From Clostridia bacterium (GTDB taxonomy: Bacteria; Bacillota; Clostridia; Lutisporales; Lutisporaceae): a DNA stretch of 14,597 nt. Shown here in pieces: positions 1 to 5,236 of this stretch (position 1 is the first letter of the stretch; the number at the start of each line of letters is the position of its first letter). Location: assembly GCA_029256365.1 (NCBI GenBank), contig JAQSYB010000047.1:1-14597 (forward strand), given 5' to 3'. Below the pieces are notes generated by a model, which saw only the letters and a program-made list of their open reading frames with translations, made no database searches and had not been told where the DNA came from. A program made the translations under genes and the position numbers.

Positions 1-62
1 TAGAAGAATTTTTCAATAACCCAATGAACGATCGAGTGAAAAGCTTTATAAATAGTGCATAA
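1..62 (+). CDS. C-terminal end of a probable polar amino acid ABC transporter ATP-binding protein (partial)
   Basis: An open frame enters from the left edge (first full codon at base 3) and ends at TAA 60-62, giving 19 residues that include EEFFNNP and end in SFINSA. This tail resembles the end of GlnQ/HisP-type ABC ATPases, which often finish with a 'P(E/K)E.F.NP...(R)..(S/A)FL' pattern. Those proteins power uptake of amino acids by membrane permease partners. Only the tail is visible, so Walker and signature motifs cannot be checked. An intrinsic terminator follows 2 bases after the stop, which supports this being a real gene end. The call rests on a short motif; another protein with a similar tail is possible. 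Confidence 0.5.
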   Translation, partial: EEFFNNPMNDRVKSFINSA

Positions 63-64
63 AG

Positions 65-92
65 GAGCTAAGGTCTAACCTTAGCTCTTTTT
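65..92 (+). terminator. Intrinsic terminator of the left-edge gene, overlapping the end of ylbJ
   Basis: A perfect 9-bp stem (GAGCTAAGG 65-73 with CCTTAGCTC 79-87), 5-base loop, followed by TTTTT 88-92. It terminates the rightward gene. The ylbJ stop codon (68-70, minus strand) lies inside the left arm, so the same hairpin is the last part of the ylbJ reading frame. On the minus strand the tail is only CTTTAT, so it may work weakly in that direction too. Confidence 0.85.
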
Positions 93-1285
93 AACATGGT
101 GGACAGTGAAAAAATCAACATACAGACCAAAACAAAAATGAAATTAGCAGTTGTGCTGCCGATTTTATCATACATACCGCTGTTCATATACCTAACATAT
201 TGGCTGACATTGAGGGAGTCATTGCTGTTGAACACCTGTTGAATACCAAAAACGTTAAAAATCAAATATGTATAAAATGCAGCTGCAGCTCCTTGAAACA
301 GCTTTATCACACTATATAGACCAAATCTCAGATTTACCTTTGCGATGACACTTAATACCTGCGCATTGATGGATAATCCCCCAAAACCAATCATAAAGCT
401 TATCAGCATCAGCTTATTCAATAAGGCCATATCTATTAGAACACATTCCTTAACACCATTTGTTACCTCTAGCATTCCTATGATGACACTTGCTATTGCT
501 TGAGGATCTAAGCTTAAAAAGGGAAGCATTTTACTCAGGTTTTTTGAGAAGAAAAACAAGAAGCCGGAGTTTTTCAGCATAGCGGAAATAACTGAAAAAA
601 GAATAATAAAGCCACCAATCATAAGGATCAGATTCATACCGTTTTTTACAGCATCACCCATTAGAACACCAAAGGGACGCCCGTCTTTTTTTCGATATTC
701 CAGCATTTCTTTCAGTGGATGAACGCTTTTTGATTGACTGCCAATTTGATAGATATTGTCTTTCTTTTTTTTAGCACTCCAGAATCTCATTACCACCCCT
801 GCAGTTATGGCGGACAAATAATGTGCAACAGCCAGCATGAAGCCCATCTTGGGATTTCTAAGTATACCTGTAGCAACAGCTCCTATAATGAATAACGGAC
901 CTGATGTACTGCAAAGGCTTAGCATTCTTTGGGCTTCTACCTTGGTGCAGGTGTTGTTTTCCAACAAGGAAGCAGTAATTTTCGCACCTACAGGATAGCC
1001 TGATGCGATGCTCATAAAGAAAGCAAAGGCACCTTCGCCGGGAATGTTGAAAATGGGGCGCATAATTGGACGAAAGCAGCTGCCTAGGAAGCTGACAATC
1101 CCAAAGCCTATCAATAATTCAACGAAAATAAAAAAAGGAAGCAATGCAGGCAAAACAATATGAAACCAAAGCATCAGCCCATCTTGAGCAGCCTGAAAGG
1201 ACTCATTTGGGAATATAACAATGTATATCACAAGTATGCATAACATCATTGCCATCAAAATTGAACCGATATTTTTCTTAAACAA
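68..1285 (-). CDS. ylbJ: Sporulation integral membrane protein YlbJ
   Basis: A polytopic membrane protein of about 405 residues. Hydrophobic segments run along the whole length, with the GEGAFAFFMSIASGYPVGAK and LCSTSGPLFIIGAVATG regions and a second related half (MIGGFIILFSVISAML, MLEVTNGV, FMIGFGGLSINAQ). This is the two-part 'gate' (nucleoside recognition) layout of the YlbJ family. In Bacillus subtilis ylbJ is sigma-E controlled and needed for proper spore cortex; the transported substrate is unknown. I chose TTG at 1285-1283 because GAGGTG (1297-1292) sits 6 bases upstream. The longer frame starting with GTG at 1294 would begin inside that ribosome site. It lies downstream of tmcAL on the same strand, 63 bases away, across a hairpin that covers its ribosome site. 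The stop overlaps the convergent terminator. Confidence 0.88.
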   Translation of the reverse strand: MFKKNIGSILMAMMLCILVIYIVIFPNESFQAAQDGLMLWFHIVLPALLPFFIFVELLIGFGIVSFLGSCFRPIMRPIFNIPGEGAFAFFMSIASGYPVGAKITASLLENNTCTKVEAQRMLSLCSTSGPLFIIGAVATGILRNPKMGFMLAVAHYLSAITAGVVMRFWSAKKKKDNIYQIGSQSKSVHPLKEMLEYRKKDGRPFGVLMGDAVKNGMNLILMIGGFIILFSVISAMLKNSGFLFFFSKNLSKMLPFLSLDPQAIASVIIGMLEVTNGVKECVLIDMALLNKLMLISFMIGFGGLSINAQVLSVIAKVNLRFGLYSVIKLFQGAAAAFYTYLIFNVFGIQQVFNSNDSLNVSQYVRYMNSGMYDKIGSTTANFIFVLVCMLIFSLSTMLKRAKVRP

Positions 1286-1329
1286 ATAAAACACCTCACC
1301 TTTAATACATTTATATTAAAGACGAGGTG
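1284..1329 (-). terminator. Terminator-like hairpin after tmcAL that also covers the ylbJ ribosome site
   Basis: Read on the minus strand, CACCTC-GT-CTTTAATA (1329-1314) pairs with TATTAAAG-GT-GAGGTG (1307-1292) over a 6-base loop. The two GT/GT steps form G-U and U-G wobbles, so the RNA stem is a continuous 16 bp. It is followed by TTTTATTT (1291-1284). That shape fits an intrinsic terminator for tmcAL. The 3' arm is the Shine-Dalgarno of ylbJ, so in any read-through RNA the ribosome site is paired. Confidence 0.65.
1292..1297 (-). promoter_or_regulatory. Ribosome binding site deciding the ylbJ start
   Basis: GAGGTG on the minus strand, within the longer GGTGAGGTG (1300-1292), 6 bases before TTG 1285. 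It makes the in-frame GTG at 1294 an unlikely start because that codon is part of the site itself. Confidence 0.7.
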
Positions 1330-1348
1330 AACTCATTCGAAGTAATTT

Positions 1349-2587
1349 CTATACTGATATAGGGGATCTGAAATAATCCTCTCCAGCTTTCTTAAACTCT
1401 TTTTTGTGGTAGCCTAAGTGATAAATGTTTGTTGAGCGGAGATCATATTCAAACATCCTGCTTAACATTGGATCCTCCGTATGAAAGGATGCTACCTTGT
1501 TTATGATTGGATGCTGTGAGCTGTCCTTAATCTTTCTCAAAAGCTGCTTTCCTTTGTCATTAAAAGCCAGTACTCTACAGTAGGAAGGGGTACCCGGCTG
1601 CTTAAATGCCACTGAATTCTCCCAATTTAGGTCAATTAATATGTGGCAAAGTATTCTTTGAATATAAGCCCGTGTGTATCGCTTGGTTTTAATCGCCTCA
1701 ATTAATTCATCAATACAGCTTGCTTTGTCAGCTGCTTTTTTTATCCGATGCTCAAGACCCTCCTGTATACTGATAAATGATTTGATATGCTCGGCAGTCA
1801 TGATTCGAATACGATAAAGTAGGATGTCACTATAGTTGTCTAAATATAGCGGACCTTTGCCCATAGCGAAAAGATCTTTTATAATATGTAAGGACTGTTT
1901 AGGCAGACTTGTTTGCAATCTTTCTGAAAATCCAAAGGACTTTATCTCGCTTCGAACTGCAGTTGCGCTGGCGATGGGCTGCAGTATTTTGGTATCATTA
2001 TAATTATTGGCAATCCGTTTTATAGTATAAGGAATCATGGGGCTTTGGAGCAGCATAATGGACTTTATATATTCAATACCCAAAATATTATTGGGATTTT
2101 CCCATATATCACTGCAAATTTCTTTGTTGTTTTGATAGTAATCACTTAGTGCTAGGGAAATAGATTTGGGATAGGTATTTCCAACACTGAGATGCTCTTT
2201 CATCAGCTTACTGAAGTCCGCGGGCTCATGAATCAGCAAATCTGCTATTTGGGTAAGAGTATCGGCACTTCCTAATTCACTTCCAAAGCAAATACCATCT
2301 ATTATTCCAAGATTGTTTAATATATTGATGGCCCCGAAGGAAAAAATCTCAGCAGGCTGACAGGAATATACATAGGGCAGCTCAATGACCAAATCTGCAC
2401 CATTTAATACAGCCATTTTGGCACGGCTCCACTTGTCAAACATGGCGGGCTCTCCCCGCTGTACAAAGCTGCCGCTCATAATACATACAATATTTTCTGC
2501 ACCAAACTCCTGACGAGCAGCTTGGATGTGGTATTCATGGCCATTGTGAAAGGGATTATATTCTGAAATAATTCCTATGGTTTTCAT
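1349..2587 (-). CDS. tmcAL: tRNA(Met) cytidine acetate ligase TmcAL (YlbM family)
   Basis: 412 residues. The N-terminus MKTIGIISEYNPFHNGH carries the HxGH nucleotidyltransferase motif (HNGH, residues 14-17). It is followed by SGSFVQRGEPA (38-48), KWSRAKMAVLNGADLVIELP (52-71) and FSFGAI (82-87), all typical of the family formerly called DUF795/YlbM. In B. subtilis TmcAL uses ATP and acetate to make acetyl-AMP and put N4-acetylcytidine at the wobble base of elongator tRNA-Met. I chose ATG 2587 because AAGGAG (2598-2593) lies 5 bases upstream; the upstream in-frame ATG at 2617 has no ribosome site and would add ten unconserved residues. It has its own promoter in the gap it shares with ackA, and both proteins use acetate. 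Confidence 0.92.
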   Translation of the reverse strand: MKTIGIISEYNPFHNGHEYHIQAARQEFGAENIVCIMSGSFVQRGEPAMFDKWSRAKMAVLNGADLVIELPYVYSCQPAEIFSFGAINILNNLGIIDGICFGSELGSADTLTQIADLLIHEPADFSKLMKEHLSVGNTYPKSISLALSDYYQNNKEICSDIWENPNNILGIEYIKSIMLLQSPMIPYTIKRIANNYNDTKILQPIASATAVRSEIKSFGFSERLQTSLPKQSLHIIKDLFAMGKGPLYLDNYSDILLYRIRIMTAEHIKSFISIQEGLEHRIKKAADKASCIDELIEAIKTKRYTRAYIQRILCHILIDLNWENSVAFKQPGTPSYCRVLAFNDKGKQLLRKIKDSSQHPIINKVASFHTEDPMLSRMFEYDLRSTNIYHLGYHKKEFKKAGEDYFRSPISV

Positions 2588-2592
2588 ATTTG

Positions 2593-2598
2593 CTCCTT
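2593..2598 (-). promoter_or_regulatory. Ribosome binding site deciding the tmcAL start
   Basis: AAGGAG on the minus strand, 5 bases before ATG 2587. It selects this start over the in-frame ATG at 2617. Confidence 0.8.
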
Positions 2599-2616
2599 GT
2601 TTATCATTGATGTGCA

Positions 2617-2650
2617 TTCTATTGGTGTGCTTTCTAATACCCCAATAGAA
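2617..2650 (-). repeat. Inverted repeat in the tmcAL leader
   Basis: TTCTATTGG (2617-2625) and CCAATAGAA (2642-2650) are perfect 9-bp arms around a 16-base loop. The expected transcription start of tmcAL (about 2646) falls within the outer arm, so the RNA would begin with the inner part of this stem. It could be a 5' stabilising hairpin or a DNA operator. Confidence 0.5.
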
Positions 2651-2652
2651 AT

Positions 2653-2681
2653 ATTATATGCAATAAACATTGCAAATTCAA
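2653..2681 (-). promoter_or_regulatory. Sigma-A promoter of tmcAL
   Basis: On the minus strand TTGAAT (2681-2676), 17-base spacer, TATAAT (2658-2653). The expected start is near 2646, giving a leader of about 59 bases. Box match and spacing are both very good. Confidence 0.75.
2659..2674. promoter_or_regulatory. Operator-like palindrome inside the tmcAL promoter
   Basis: TGCAAT (2659-2664), AAAC, ATTGCA (2669-2674): perfect 6-bp arms with a 4-base centre. It fills almost the whole spacer between the -35 and -10 boxes, where a bound repressor would block RNA polymerase. The binding protein is unknown, and chance in AT-rich DNA is possible. Confidence 0.4.
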
Positions 2682-2697
2682 TCAATGATTAGTATTA

Positions 2698-2725
2698 TTG
2701 ATAAATACAGTGTATTATGTATAAA
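2698..2725 (+). promoter_or_regulatory. Probable promoter of ackA
   Basis: TTGATA (2698-2703), 16-base spacer, TATAAA (2720-2725). It lies about 90 bases before the ackA start, back to back with the tmcAL promoter (gap 16 bases). The rest of the leader is AT-rich without a clear hairpin. Confidence 0.5.
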
Positions 2726-2814
2726 ACATAAATATTTTCAGATTATAAGAAGGAAAATGTTTATTTTTATAGAAACATAATACTGTATACAAAAGAATAG
2801 GGAGGTATGAAATA

Positions 2815-4011
2815 ATGAAAATATTAGTTATCAATTGTGGTAGTTCATCCTTGAAGTACCAGTTGATAAATATGGAAAATGAGCAAGTATTGGCAAAGGG
2901 TATATGCGAGAGAATCGGAATAGATGGTTCCTTCTTGAAGCATCAGCCAGGCGAGGGTGATAAGGTTACGATTGAAAAGCCAATGCCAACTCATATGGAA
3001 GCAATTCAAAGTGTTATAGATGCTTTGATAGATGCAAAGCATGGTGTAATAAAGAGTATGAGTGAAATCAATGCAGTAGGACACAGAGTGGTTCATGCAG
3101 GAGAGAAGTTTGCTACATCAGTAGTTCTTAACAAAGCAGTAATGGATGCACTTACTGAGTGCATAGAGCTGGCACCGCTTCACAACCCACCAAACATTAT
3201 GGGTATTGAAGCATGCGAAAAGATTATGCCAGGTGTTCCAATGGTAGGCGTATTCGATACAGCATTCCATCAAACAATGCCAAAGGCAGCATATATCTAT
3301 GCATTGCCATATGAATTGTATGAAAAGTACAAAATAAGAAGATACGGTTTCCACGGAACATCTCATAAATATGTATCCCAGAAGGCTGCAGAATTCCTAG
3401 GAAAGCCCCTTTCAGAGCTTAAGTTGATCACTTGCCACTTAGGAAATGGTGCAAGTATCGCAGCAGTAAACAAAGGTGTGTCAGTAGATACTTCAATGGG
3501 CTTTACACCTCTTGAGGGCTTGGTAATGGGTACAAGAGCTGGTGATATGGATCCTGCAATCGTAACCTTCCTACAAGAAAAAGAAAATCTTACATCAGAG
3601 CAGGTTAACAGCTTAATGAACAAGAAATCTGGTGTACTTGGAATATCCAAGCTAAGCAGTGATTTTAGAGATATAGAAGAAGCAGCAGAAAAGGGCAACG
3701 AAAACGCTCAATTGGCTTTGGATATATACAACTATAGAGTGAAAAAGTACATAGGCTCCTATTTGGCAGCTATGAACGGCGCAGACGCAATCATATTCAC
3801 AGCTGGACTCGGAGAGAACTCAGGCTTAGTGAGAGAATCAATCTGTAAGGATATGGACTTCTTCGGTATAAAGATTGATGCTGAAAAGAATAATGTAAGA
3901 GGAAAGCTTACTGATGTTTCAGCAGAAGGCTCAAAAGTGAAGGTTCTAATCGTACCAACAGATGAAGAGCTAATGATTGCAAGAGATACAATGACTTTAA
4001 TAAATAAATAA
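2815..4011 (+). CDS. ackA: Acetate kinase
   Basis: 398 residues, the usual AckA length. It makes ATP and acetate from acetyl phosphate and ADP in the cytoplasm, the energy-yielding last step of acetate fermentation, and runs backwards when acetate is used. Visible motifs: VINCGSSSLKYQL at the N-terminus with Asn7, HRVVHAGE (90-97) with Arg91, GVFDTAFHQTMP with Asp148, RRYGFHGTSH with His180, CHLGNGASI, MGTRAGDMDP with Arg241, FTAGLGENS, and PTDEELMIARD with Glu384 or Glu385. All catalytic residues known from the Methanosarcina enzyme are in place. The start is supported by GGGAGG (2800-2805). The usual partner gene pta (phosphotransacetylase) is not next to it. A terminator closes it as a single-gene unit. 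Confidence 0.97.
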   Translation: MKILVINCGSSSLKYQLINMENEQVLAKGICERIGIDGSFLKHQPGEGDKVTIEKPMPTHMEAIQSVIDALIDAKHGVIKSMSEINAVGHRVVHAGEKFATSVVLNKAVMDALTECIELAPLHNPPNIMGIEACEKIMPGVPMVGVFDTAFHQTMPKAAYIYALPYELYEKYKIRRYGFHGTSHKYVSQKAAEFLGKPLSELKLITCHLGNGASIAAVNKGVSVDTSMGFTPLEGLVMGTRAGDMDPAIVTFLQEKENLTSEQVNSLMNKKSGVLGISKLSSDFRDIEEAAEKGNENAQLALDIYNYRVKKYIGSYLAAMNGADAIIFTAGLGENSGLVRESICKDMDFFGIKIDAEKNNVRGKLTDVSAEGSKVKVLIVPTDEELMIARDTMTLINK

Positions 4012-4021
4012 TGATAAAAAT

Positions 4022-4052
4022 TAAAACAGGCGAAAGCCTGTTTTATGTTTTT
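4022..4052 (+). terminator. Intrinsic terminator of ackA
   Basis: AAAACAGGC (4023-4031) pairs with GCCTGTTTT (4036-4044) around a GAAA tetraloop, plus a T-A pair at 4022/4045, followed by T-rich sequence. It begins 11 bases after the ackA stop. Confidence 0.88.
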
Positions 4053-4063
4053 ATTTTTTATGA

Positions 4064-4092
4064 TTGGTAAACATAATAATAAGTGTTATACT
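4064..4092 (+). promoter_or_regulatory. Possible upstream promoter of yceD-rpmF
   Basis: TTGGTA (4064-4069), 17-base spacer, TATACT (4087-4092), with TG at 4084-4085 making an extended -10. Weaker than the promoter at 4160-4188 and about 96 bases upstream of it. Confidence 0.4.
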
Positions 4093-4159
4093 AGATAGGT
4101 ATTATTTAGATAGAAAAATTCTACATAGTTATAAATGTTTGCATGTAAAGCTTTTTTTC

Positions 4160-4188
4160 TTGACAAAATAATATTTGATTTGTATAAT
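4160..4188 (+). promoter_or_regulatory. Consensus sigma-A promoter of yceD-rpmF
   Basis: TTGACA (4160-4165), exactly 17 bases, TATAAT (4183-4188): a full match to both consensus hexamers. The expected start is near 4195, giving a leader of about 24 bases before yceD. Such strength fits a ribosomal protein transcript. Confidence 0.9.
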
Positions 4189-4218
4189 AAAATTTGTTAA
4201 TTACATAGAGGTGGTAAA

Positions 4219-4734
4219 ATGAAAATTAATATATCGAAGATTTTAAGGTGCGAGGGTATCAAAGAAAGTTTTGATATTATCGATAATAATCAATATGAAT
4301 TGGTTTTTAATAATCAGTCCTTCAAAACCTTGCCACCCTTGAGTGTAAGAGGATATGCGGTCAACTATGAAGGTAAAATCGAAGTGGAGTACGAAGCATC
4401 AGCAAAGGTAGAGATTCAATGTTCAAGATGCATAGAAAACTATGTTGCCGATGTAAGCGCTAGCTCAATTCATACTTTTGTAAAGGAAGGTTTTCAGACT
4501 GATGAAGACCAACAAATTTACATTAGCAATGAAATAGATTTGACTGATATAGTATTGAGTGAAATTGCTGCAGAATTGCCTATGAAGCCACTATGTACAA
4601 CAGACTGCAAAGGACTATGTCCAGATTGCGGTACAAACAATAATCAAAGATCATGCGGATGCAAGACTGAAGAAATTGATTCAAGACTGCAGGTTCTACA
4701 AAAGTTACTTCAAGATAAGCAAGGAGGTGTTTAG
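4219..4734 (+). CDS. yceD: DUF177 / YceD family protein
   Basis: 171 residues. Two cysteine groups are visible: CSRC (68-71) in the middle, and CTTDC (126-130), CPDC (134-137) and CGC (146-148) in the C-terminal third, with the family's 'P.KPLC...C.GLCPDCG' pattern. The cysteines suggest bound zinc. The E. coli member YceD affects 23S rRNA levels, and the family almost always sits just before rpmF, as here, pointing to ribosome assembly; the exact role is not settled. GAGGTGG (4208-4214) supports the ATG. The stop codon is one base before the rpmF start, and the rpmF ribosome site lies inside the end of this gene. Confidence 0.9.
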   Translation: MKINISKILRCEGIKESFDIIDNNQYELVFNNQSFKTLPPLSVRGYAVNYEGKIEVEYEASAKVEIQCSRCIENYVADVSASSIHTFVKEGFQTDEDQQIYISNEIDLTDIVLSEIAAELPMKPLCTTDCKGLCPDCGTNNNQRSCGCKTEEIDSRLQVLQKLLQDKQGGV

Positions 4735-4735
4735 G

Positions 4736-4891
4736 ATGGGTTTGCCAAAGAGACGACACTCAAAATCCAGAAGAGACAAGAGAAGAGCTAATTGGAAGCT
4801 TATACTGCCAGGCTTGGTTTCATGCCCACAATGCCATGAGCCAAAGCTACCACACAAAAATAGGACTGTTATTTCTGTAGAGAACAAGTAG
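4736..4891 (+). CDS. rpmF: Large-subunit ribosomal protein L32, lacking the second zinc cysteine pair
   Basis: The N-terminus MGLPKRRHSKSRRDKRRANW and VSCPQCHEPKLPH are unmistakable L32. The first zinc pair is Cys30 and Cys33. Bacterial L32 of this type is usually about 57-60 residues and continues after LPH with a second C-x2-C followed by G-Y-Y. Here only KNRTVISVENK follows (51 residues in all), so that pair is absent. AAGGAGG (4721-4727) sets the ATG start, one base after the yceD stop. The C-terminus resembles a normal L32 end (..EVISVE..), which suggests an in-frame loss of about 7-10 codons. A one-base frameshift is also possible: another frame reads CYFC just here. L32 sits on the 50S subunit. 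Confidence 0.9.
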   Translation: MGLPKRRHSKSRRDKRRANWKLILPGLVSCPQCHEPKLPHKNRTVISVENK

Positions 4892-4900
4892 AGAATTATT

Positions 4901-4938
4901 AAATAACAGCTGTATTGAATACAGCTGTTATTTTTTTT
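4901..4938 (+). terminator. Strong intrinsic terminator of yceD-rpmF
   Basis: ATAACAGCTGTA (4903-4914) pairs perfectly with TACAGCTGTTAT (4920-4931), extended by two A-T pairs (4901-4902 with 4932-4933), over the loop TTGAA. A run of eight T follows (4931-4938). It starts 9 bases after the rpmF stop. Confidence 0.92.
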
Positions 4939-4940
4939 AC

Positions 4941-5004
4941 AGCCATTTGCGAAGCAAATCCAGGCAAAAGGCGAAGGTGCTCGATGCGCCTGAGACTTTT
5001 TTTT
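4941..5004 (+). repeat. Dispersed intergenic repeat, copy 1 (two hairpins, terminator-like end)
   Basis: Bases 4941-4974 match 14564-14597 at 30 of 34 positions; both share the core ATTTGCGAAGCAAA and both lie directly after an intrinsic terminator. The first hairpin is ATTTGC-GAA-GCAAAT (4945-4959). Further on, GGTGC (4976-4980) pairs with GCGCC (4986-4990) over TCGAT, with TGAGAC and eight T (4997-5004) after it, so the element ends like a second terminator. No reading frame is apparent. The rest of the 345-base gap between rpmF and fapR holds the fapR control region. Confidence 0.7.
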
Positions 5005-5069
5005 ACTCTTTTTTATTTTGGTACAATTTGTTAAGATGAATATATGAGCAGATGATAATAATAGGCACA

Positions 5070-5082
5070 ATGAGTTACTCAT
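5070..5082. repeat. 13-bp palindrome upstream of the fapR promoters
   Basis: ATGAGT-T-ACTCAT, perfect 6-bp arms around one base. It is placed 21 bases before a possible -35 box. It could be a regulator site; nothing identifies the protein. Confidence 0.3.
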
Positions 5083-5103
5083 GAATACTATTTATTATCG
5101 AAG

Positions 5104-5133
5104 TTGATGCGTGGCTGGAATTGTAAATATACT
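5104..5133 (+). promoter_or_regulatory. Possible upstream promoter of the fapR operon
   Basis: TTGATG (5104-5109), 18-base spacer, TATACT (5128-5133). An imperfect 8-bp inverted repeat, GTAACAAC (5134-5141) and GTTGTTGC (5150-5157), follows it closely. The FapR box lies about 50 bases downstream and would act as a roadblock for this one. Confidence 0.4.
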
Positions 5134-5153
5134 GTAACAACCAAAAAAAGTTG

Positions 5154-5183
5154 TTGCATAAAGAACCTAGTATAATATATACT
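5154..5183 (+). promoter_or_regulatory. Main promoter of the fapR operon
   Basis: TTGCAT (5154-5159), 18-base spacer, TATACT (5178-5183), with an alternative -10 TATAAT at 5171-5176 that has no good -35. Either way transcription should start between about 5183 and 5190, at or just before the FapR operator, the arrangement expected for repression. Confidence 0.55.
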
Positions 5184-5188
5184 TAATA

Positions 5189-5205
5189 TTAGCACTAGGT
5201 ACTAA
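5189..5205. promoter_or_regulatory. FapR operator (FapR box)
   Basis: TTAGCACTAGGTACTAA; on the other strand TTAGTACCTAGTGCTAA. The known Bacillus FapR site is close to TTAGTACCTRNTACTAA, so this differs at one position. It lies across the expected transcription start and 31 bases before fapR itself, which predicts autoregulation and control of the whole fatty-acid operon by malonyl-CoA level. I found no second good copy in the window. Confidence 0.88.
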
Positions 5206-5236
5206 AACTAATTACTATTATTAGGAGTGATGTACC

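Noticed and set aside
1349..2617. tmcAL with ten more N-terminal residues from ATG 2617
   Set aside because: The extra residues precede the invariant MKTIGIISEYNPFHNGH start and have no ribosome site; AAGGAG lies before ATG 2587.
3363..3698. A 111-residue frame on the minus strand inside ackA
   Set aside because: It is the antisense shadow of a fully conserved ackA coding region, with no ribosome site and no recognisable motif.
4087..4105. A second FapR box before yceD (TATACTAGATAGGTATTA region)
   Set aside because: It has some of the letters of the box but only 4-bp symmetric arms, and yceD-rpmF has no clear reason to be under FapR.
4941..5004. CRISPR repeat or tRNA-like element
   Set aside because: Only one unit is present here with no spacer array, and it does not fold as a cloverleaf.
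4705..5082. A 125-residue frame on the minus strand spanning rpmF and the following gap
   Set aside because: It runs antisense through L32, a terminator and the dispersed repeat, with no ribosome site and poly-Lys/Ser content.
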